Below are positions 59,786 to 64,000 of a DNA stretch of 64,000 bases, piece by piece (the stretch's first letter is position 1; every line of letters starts with the position of its first letter). The stretch spans positions 1 to 64,000 of the forward strand of contig NZ_QFRK01000019.1 of assembly GCF_003143855.1 (NCBI RefSeq). The letters are read 5' to 3'. The translations under genes were made by a program, and so were the position numbers. Under the pieces are notes generated by a model. It searched no databases, was not told the origin of the DNA, and worked only from the letters and a program-made list of their open reading frames with translations. This stretch comes from Streptomyces sp. NWU339 (GTDB lineage: Bacteria > Actinomycetota > Actinomycetes > Streptomycetales > Streptomycetaceae).

Positions 59786-61129
59786 TCAGCCCCGGGCCAG
59801 GATGCCGTCGATCTTGCCGGAGGCGTCCTTCAGAAGCCGGTCGATGTCGGCGTCCTCCTTGGTGAGCACCGCGGAGACGACGCCGTCGAGGACGGAGTAG
59901 AGCTGCTGTGCCCGCGGCGGCTCGATCTTCATCTCCAGGCTCTGGTTGCCGTCGAGGAAGGCCTGATAGTTCCCCACCGGGACGTTGGCGTTGGCCTTCT
60001 TGACCTGCTGGTCCTTTGCGTCGGCGGCGCCGGTGAACAGCCGAGGCTCGGGCAGGCCGACCGGCGCCTCGTTCTTCCTGGCGCGGGCGTAGTCGCCGAG
60101 GAAGCCTTCGCCGGGGGTGAGGAACATGTGGTCGAGCCACTTGAGGCCGGCCCTGATCTGCTCGGGTGAGGCCTTCTTGTTGACCATGTAGCCGTCGCCG
60201 CCGATGAGGGTGGCCTTGCCGCCGGGCATGGGGGCGAGGGCGAGGTCCTTGTACTCGGCCCCCTTCTCCTTCACCAGGATCGGGATGTTGTCGGGGGCGG
60301 CGAGATACATGCCGAGCCTGCCGGCGCCCATCATCTGCTGGACGTCGTTGATCACGAGCAGTTGCTTGCTGCCCATGGAGTCGTCCTTCCACCGCATGTC
60401 GTGCAGGGTCCGCAGCACGGCGCGGCCTTCGGGCGAGTCGACGGCCGCCTTTTCGCCGTCGGGGGTGACGACGTCCCCGCCCTGGGAGTACAGCTCTGCG
60501 GTGAAGTGCCAGCCGCCCTGGTTCTGGGCGCTGTAGTCGGCGTAGCCGACGGTGCCGTCGCCGAGTGCGGCGATACGCTTCGCGGCGGCTCGGACCTCGG
60601 CCCAGGTGGTGGGCGGCCGGTCGGGATCGAGGCCGGCCTTCTCGAAGAGCGCCCGGTTGTAGACCAGCCCCATGGAGTAGCCGGTGCGGGGTACGCCGTA
60701 GACCTTGCCGTCGACGGTGTAGATGTCCCGCAACTGCTGCTGGATCGTCCCGTAGCTCTTCAACTCCTTGAGGTACGGGGTGAGGTCGGCTGCCTGGTTG
60801 ATGTCGACGACATGCCCGGCGTCGGTGAAGTAGGTGTAGAACACGTCCTCCATCTGCCCCCCGGCGAGCTTGGCGTCGAAGGTCTTCGGGTCCTGGCAGG
60901 GGAACGCGTCGTGCGGGACGACGTCGATGTCCGGGTTCTCCTTCTCGAAGGCGGCGATGTCCTCCTCGAAGAACCGGCGGTCGACCTTCGCGCTCTTGGG
61001 CGGCATGCAGTTGACCGTGATGCGGGTCTTGCCGTCGGCCGCCTGGTCGTCGTTCGAGCCGCAGGCGGTGAGTGTGAGGGCGCCGACGCCTAGCGCGACG
61101 AGGGTACGGCGGATCCCGGTGCTTCTCAT
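59786..61129 (-). CDS. Extracellular solute-binding lipoprotein (family 1)
   Basis: A 447-residue lipoprotein that captures the sugar for the two permeases. The lipobox is 'LTLTAC' (Cys23), after a short signal. The mature part has solute-binding family 1 features: 'EKENPDIDVVPHDAFPCQDP', 'DGKVYGVPRTGYSMGLVYNR' and 'ALFEKAGLDPDRPPTTWAEV'. ATG 61129 has AGGGG upstream. It begins the operon binding protein - MalF - MalG - GH13 - GH87, whose enzymes point to alpha-glucan fragments as the ligand. No LacI gene accompanies the operon; an AT-rich palindrome 100 bp upstream may be the operator. Confidence 0.93.
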   Translation of the reverse strand: MRSTGIRRTLVALGVGALTLTACGSNDDQAADGKTRITVNCMPPKSAKVDRRFFEEDIAAFEKENPDIDVVPHDAFPCQDPKTFDAKLAGGQMEDVFYTYFTDAGHVVDINQAADLTPYLKELKSYGTIQQQLRDIYTVDGKVYGVPRTGYSMGLVYNRALFEKAGLDPDRPPTTWAEVRAAAKRIAALGDGTVGYADYSAQNQGGWHFTAELYSQGGDVVTPDGEKAAVDSPEGRAVLRTLHDMRWKDDSMGSKQLLVINDVQQMMGAGRLGMYLAAPDNIPILVKEKGAEYKDLALAPMPGGKATLIGGDGYMVNKKASPEQIRAGLKWLDHMFLTPGEGFLGDYARARKNEAPVGLPEPRLFTGAADAKDQQVKKANANVPVGNYQAFLDGNQSLEMKIEPPRAQQLYSVLDGVVSAVLTKEDADIDRLLKDASGKIDGILARG

Positions 61130-61706
61130 CGGTGGACCCCTCTGGGACAGGAGCGGGTGAACCCCTCGGACAGGAGCGGTGGGCGGGGCACACTCAAGCA
61201 CCGACGACAGGGGTCCGCAAGATGTCGCGTAAATTTTGAAATTATTCGACAGCAGTCCGGAAACAGAGTGGAGAAGGCCGACCGCGTCCAGGTCGAGCCG
61301 TCCTCGGCCGAGCGGGAACGGCAGGAATGGGTGATCGCCCGCAGACGGGTCGATACGGTGCCGGCTCCGGAGGGCGACGGCACCGCCGGGGCAAAGGCCG
61401 TCGTGGATCCGCCGGATGCGGACGCGCGGTCGGCGCCCCGGGATGCGGCGAGGCCGAAGTCGCAGGTTCCGGTGCGGCGCCAGGGGCCGGCCTGGTCGGC
61501 GCTGTCGGTGGACGACCGGCGCATCGTGCGGGTGGGGCCGGGCCCGCCTCGCGGCAGGGTCCGGTCTCCCGCCCGGAGAGGGCCGCCGTCTTCGGCATGG
61601 CCGTGGTACCGGCGCGGGTGGTGGCACTGCGGTCGAAGTCCCCTGAGGGGCCGGCCCCCAGAAACGCCTGGCCGCGCACGGCCGGCCGAGCCGACGCCGG
61701 GCCGGT
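61130..61706. other. Promoter region of the alpha-glucan operon and unassigned sequence
   Basis: No supported gene. At 61231-61243 the AT-rich AAATTTTGAAATT contains the inverted repeat AATTT-TG-AAATT, striking in this GC-rich DNA and about 100 bp upstream of the binding-protein start; it may be an operator or promoter element. From about 61250 the sequence shows long arginine- and proline-rich frames on both strands without family resemblance, perhaps decayed coding DNA linked to the adjacent transposase remnant. Confidence 0.5.
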
Positions 61707-62013
61707 TCACCCTCGCTGCGGGCGTGGCCGGGCCGGGCGGCGGGTCACGAGCAGCGTCATCGACCAGTGGACCATCGCCTCGGCCCTGCCGTTGGCGTTC
61801 GACGTCGCGCACCAGGCGGCGACTTTGCATCAGGTGGGCGAAGAGGTGCTCGACGATCCACCGTGGGGACGGCACCACGAAGCCGCGCCTGTCGTCGCTG
61901 CGTTTGACGATCGCCAGGACCAGGGCGAACGTGGACAGGCAGTAACCGACGAGGCTGCCGGTGCAGCCGCCGTCGGCCCACACCAGCTCCAGCCGGTGGT
62001 GCGCGTCGGCCAC
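61707..62013 (-). pseudogene. Degenerate IS5-type transposase, C-terminal remnant
   Basis: On the minus strand 'RLELVWADGGCTGSLVGYCL' and 'LAIVKRSDDRRGFVVPSPRW' followed by IVEHLFAHLMQSRRLVRDVE match the C-terminal DDE region of IS5-like transposases (typical 'WADGGY...VKRSD...GFVVLPRRWVVERTFAW...RRLVRDYE'). After 'RDVE' the frame shifts, and the expected tail 'AEAMVHWSMTLLVTRR' continues in another frame to a TGA at 61707-61709. The N-terminal half is not recognisable. No terminal inverted repeats were located. It is inactive and marks old insertion activity near the cluster end. Confidence 0.7.
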
Positions 62014-62360
62014 CTACGCCGGCAGGACCCGGGCAGCGGTGCGCTTCCCCGGCGGTGGGCGGTGCTGTCCATCGCCATGACCAACAGCTCGGCGCCGCCC
62101 TCCGAAGTGCCTCCCGAACCACTGCAGAAACACTGCTCCTCGACGTGTGCAGAGCCACCCGTGCAGAGCAATGACACGGTCATGCCCAAAAGGAAGTGAT
62201 ATGCATCGGATGGGCATGCATGCACATGAGATCCATCACCAGTCCAGCGAGATGGTTCACGGGAGGTTTCCACCATGAGCCGTATGCGTGGCGTCAGGTG
62301 CAGGAATTTGCGGTGCACCGGATTCAGGGCCTTCCCCAGATGTGCGGCTATGGCCCATTG

Positions 62361-62382
62361 GCATGCCCCAGAGGGGGCATGC
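62361..62382. promoter_or_regulatory. Hairpin covering the ribosome binding site of the broken glycosyltransferase
   Basis: Arms GCATGCCCC (62361-62369) and GGGGCATGC (62374-62382) form a perfect 9-bp stem with a 4-nt loop. The GAGGGGG ribosome binding site for the GTG at 62386 lies inside it, so translation could be blocked when folded. Confidence 0.55.
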
Positions 62383-62385
62383 CCG

Positions 62386-62846
62386 GTGACCACTCTGCAA
62401 ATCTCCGTTGTGGCGCCCTGCTTCAATGAGTCCGAAGTCATCGAAACGTCCCACGCCGCATTACTCTCGGCCGTTGAGCCCACCCGGCAGGCGTTCGAGG
62501 TCTGCTGTGCGGATGACCGCAGCGGCGACGACACGCGCTCCCTGCTGAGGGGGAGCCGCCGTCGACCCGCGCATTCGCTGCACGGTCTTCAGCCGGCACT
62601 TCGGCAAGGAAGCCGCCCTGCTCGCCGGTCCACGCATGGCTCAGGGGCGCGGTCGTGATGATGGGCGCCGACCTTCAGCACCCACCGGAACTCCTTCCCC
62701 GCATGTTCGAGCTGCGTCGGCAGGGCTTCGACCGAGCGGTCGTCCAACGCGACCGTGCAGGTGAGGGCGTCGTACGGGCTGCCCTCAGCCGTGCCTGCCA
62801 CCGACTGGTGCGCCACTGCATCGATGAAAGGCAGTACCGCGCATGA
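62386..62846 (+). pseudogene. Frameshifted polyprenyl-phosphate glycosyltransferase (DPM1/GtrB-like)
   Basis: Three frames in succession encode pieces of a membrane-linked family 2 glycosyltransferase. The first (GTG 62386) gives 'TTLQISVVAPCFNESEVIET' up to 'ADDRSGDDTRSLLR'; the second 'DPRIRCTVFSRHFGKEAALL' (about 62562-62650); the third 'VVMMGADLQHPPELLPRMFE' through 'ERQYRA' ending at 62846. These match the 'DxSxDxT', 'SRNFGKEAAL' and 'DADLQHPPE' motifs of DPM1/GtrB enzymes, but with at least two frameshifts, a Met-Gly change in the D-A-D motif, and loss of the C-terminal membrane helices. A TTA codon occurs at 62461. The final TGA overlaps the next start as ATGA. Confidence 0.75.
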
Positions 62847-64000
62847 TCTTCGACGGGTCCGGAACGACGGACCCAGAGCAGTCGGACAAGGCCGGTGAGC
62901 CCACCCGGAGACAACGCACCCGATCCGGACGACCGTGGGCGCGGCACTGGACCGCGGTCTTCTCCCTGGTGCCTCTCGGGGTGCTCGCCGCGGCCATGTG
63001 GTTCGGGCGCTGGGTCCGGCCCAGTGGGGACGAGTGGTGCTTCCTGCCCGTGGTGCGCGACGGCGGCCTCACAGGCATGCTCGAAAAGTTCTACGTCCAT
63101 GACAACGGGCGGGTCGCGAATGCCCTGCTCGTCTGGGCCTATGCGCGTTTCGGTGTTCCCGGACACCAGTGGTTCGCGCTGATCAGCGGCCTCGTGGTGG
63201 TGGGCGTCCTCTGGGCCGTGACCCTCGCGGCCGTGCGTCGGGCCGGCGTGACCGTTCCCCGGGGGGTGCCGCTCCTGGTGGCGTCCATGGTGACGGTCCT
63301 CTTCCTGTTCGCGTCCCCCAACACCTACAAGACCTTCTACTGGCCGGCGGCCTCGGTCTCGCACACCCTGGCACCCCTCCTGGCCGGCGCGGCGGTGATC
63401 CCGTTGCTCCGAGCGCGATCACGCACGGCGGAGATCACTGCGCTGGTCGTCGTCTTCCTGGCCGGCGTCTTCATCGGCACCCTCTCGGAGCAGAGTTCCC
63501 TCTGCGTGCTGGTCCTCCTGAGCGGTGTGCTGCTCCTCGGCCGCTGGATCGTCACCGGGCCCCGGCGAAGCTACGTACGGCTCTGGTGTCTCGTGGGAAC
63601 CGCGGGGACGGTGATCGGTACCTTGGTGCTCGTCACGTCTCCGGGATCACGCAACCGACGTCATGGGCGCGATGCGGGGATGGCGTCCATGCTCGCTCCC
63701 GAATCCCTGATCGGGGCCGCCAAGGGCTTCGTCCGGATCCTCGGAACCCTCCTCACCACCTGGCCGTACGCGGGGGCGGTCGCGGTCGGCGTCCTGCTGG
63801 GCGCGCTCGCCACGAGGGCGGACGGCGGCACAGCCCCGTCGGTGAAACACCTCTTGCCGATGAACGCCGCCATCCTCGCGTTCCTGCTCTCCGGCTACCT
63901 CTGCACCCTCGCCGCCTATCCCGTCTTCGGCCCGGGAGTGGTGGCCTCCACCCGGTTGTGGAACGACTTCCGGTTCCTCTACATCGTGCTGCTCCTCGGC
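62843..64000 (+). CDS. Multi-pass membrane protein, DUF6056/GtrII-like, partial (runs off window)
   Basis: An open frame of 386 codons from ATG 62843 to the window edge. After a basic cytoplasmic N-terminus, the first helix is 'WTAVFSLVPLGVLAAAMWFG', followed by an external loop 'GDEWCFLPVVRDGGLTGMLE' and 'FYVHDNGRVANALLVWAYAR', then at least seven further hydrophobic segments. The loop with acidic residues near D-E-W-C-F and N-G-R resembles DUF6056/GtrII-type GT-C fold proteins that move a sugar from a polyprenyl phosphate donor to an envelope acceptor. The upstream gene, which would make that donor, is broken, so it may depend on another donor enzyme. Function inferred from fold and neighbour only. 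Confidence 0.72.
   Translation, partial: MIFDGSGTTDPEQSDKAGEPTRRQRTRSGRPWARHWTAVFSLVPLGVLAAAMWFGRWVRPSGDEWCFLPVVRDGGLTGMLEKFYVHDNGRVANALLVWAYARFGVPGHQWFALISGLVVVGVLWAVTLAAVRRAGVTVPRGVPLLVASMVTVLFLFASPNTYKTFYWPAASVSHTLAPLLAGAAVIPLLRARSRTAEITALVVVFLAGVFIGTLSEQSSLCVLVLLSGVLLLGRWIVTGPRRSYVRLWCLVGTAGTVIGTLVLVTSPGSRNRRHGRDAGMASMLAPESLIGAAKGFVRILGTLLTTWPYAGAVAVGVLLGALATRADGGTAPSVKHLLPMNAAILAFLLSGYLCTLAAYPVFGPGVVASTRLWNDFRFLYIVLLLG

Noticed and set aside
1500..62500. Many long open frames antisense or out of frame to the called genes
   Set aside because: High third-position GC suppresses stop codons in Streptomyces; these frames lack family motifs, have Arg/Pro/Ala-biased composition and mirror the real genes.

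Overview
The window is high-GC DNA from a Streptomyces chromosome (family-level call firm, species unknown). The evidence is strong third-position GC bias, frequent GTG starts, many GTGA/ATGA coupled genes, and Streptomyces-typical families: an SsgA-like protein, a WhiB-like protein, a two-domain laccase (SLAC), DUF2510, DUF5941, DUF5996 and a LPFR small protein. From memory, unverified, the gene order from zitB/idi down to the pca genes follows the S. coelicolor SCO6697-SCO6755 arm region in reverse. No tRNA, rRNA, CRISPR array or complete insertion sequence was seen.

Layout. (1) 1-5902, minus strand: an envelope-type operon with a DUF5941/CDP-alcohol phosphotransferase, a sugar-phosphate-type nucleotidyltransferase, a glycerol-1-phosphate dehydrogenase-like enzyme, a second CDP-alcohol phosphotransferase lacking the last motif aspartate, a family 2 glycosyltransferase and an ABC-2 exporter permease cut by the window edge. 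(2) 6.3-18.3 kb: zinc exporter zitB with a Zur-like box, idi, an anti-sigma-like ATPase, enoyl-CoA hydratase, a 43-residue LPFR protein, tex, an ABC-F ATPase, an unrecognised protein, a BCCT osmolyte transporter and a MerR regulator. (3) 18.4-24.5 kb: fatty acid/branched acyl-CoA oxidation (fadB-like, thiolase, alpha-methylacyl-CoA racemase) and a saccharopine-dehydrogenase-like reductase. (4) 24.5-34.2 kb: endonuclease V, SsgD-like protein, SGNH esterase, an ABC-F gene behind a putative antibiotic-responsive attenuator, DDAH, acyl-ACP desaturase behind a triple operator, WblH-like protein, LacI regulator and SLAC laccase. (5) 34.4-41.7 kb: a coupled pair of large secreted proteins (ThuA plus PQQ-type sugar dehydrogenase; cupredoxin plus Ig-like repeats plus DUF1080), a zinc alcohol dehydrogenase and a DUF3048 lipoprotein.

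(6) 41.7-46.4 kb: the protocatechuate branch of the beta-ketoadipate pathway, with regulator pcaV facing pcaH-pcaG-pcaB-pcaL. The pcaI-pcaJ-pcaF genes normally lying between pcaV and pcaH are absent; a 34-codon ORF starting like PcaI remains in their place. (7) 46.5-53.9 kb: a LAL-type ATPase without its DNA-binding domain, a DUF2510 protein, a cysteine-bearing regulator next to a 7Fe ferredoxin, and small membrane and DUF5996 proteins. (8) 54-61.1 kb, minus strand: a probable alpha-glucan utilisation operon (solute-binding lipoprotein, two permeases, GH13 glucosidase, secreted GH87-like alpha-1,3-glucanase). (9) 61.2-64 kb: a decayed arm segment with a transposase remnant, a frameshifted dolichol-phosphate-mannose-synthase-like glycosyltransferase and an apparently intact multi-pass membrane gene running off the end.

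Genes work together in clear modules: membrane or wall polymer synthesis and export, zinc and antibiotic homeostasis, acyl-CoA oxidation, extracellular copper/PQQ oxidation, aromatic acid catabolism (truncated here at beta-ketoadipate), and polysaccharide hydrolysis with oligosaccharide import. The most notable non-gene signals are the 27.5-27.8 kb leader, the pca deletion scar, in-frame repeats inside two coding sequences and several operator-like palindromes.
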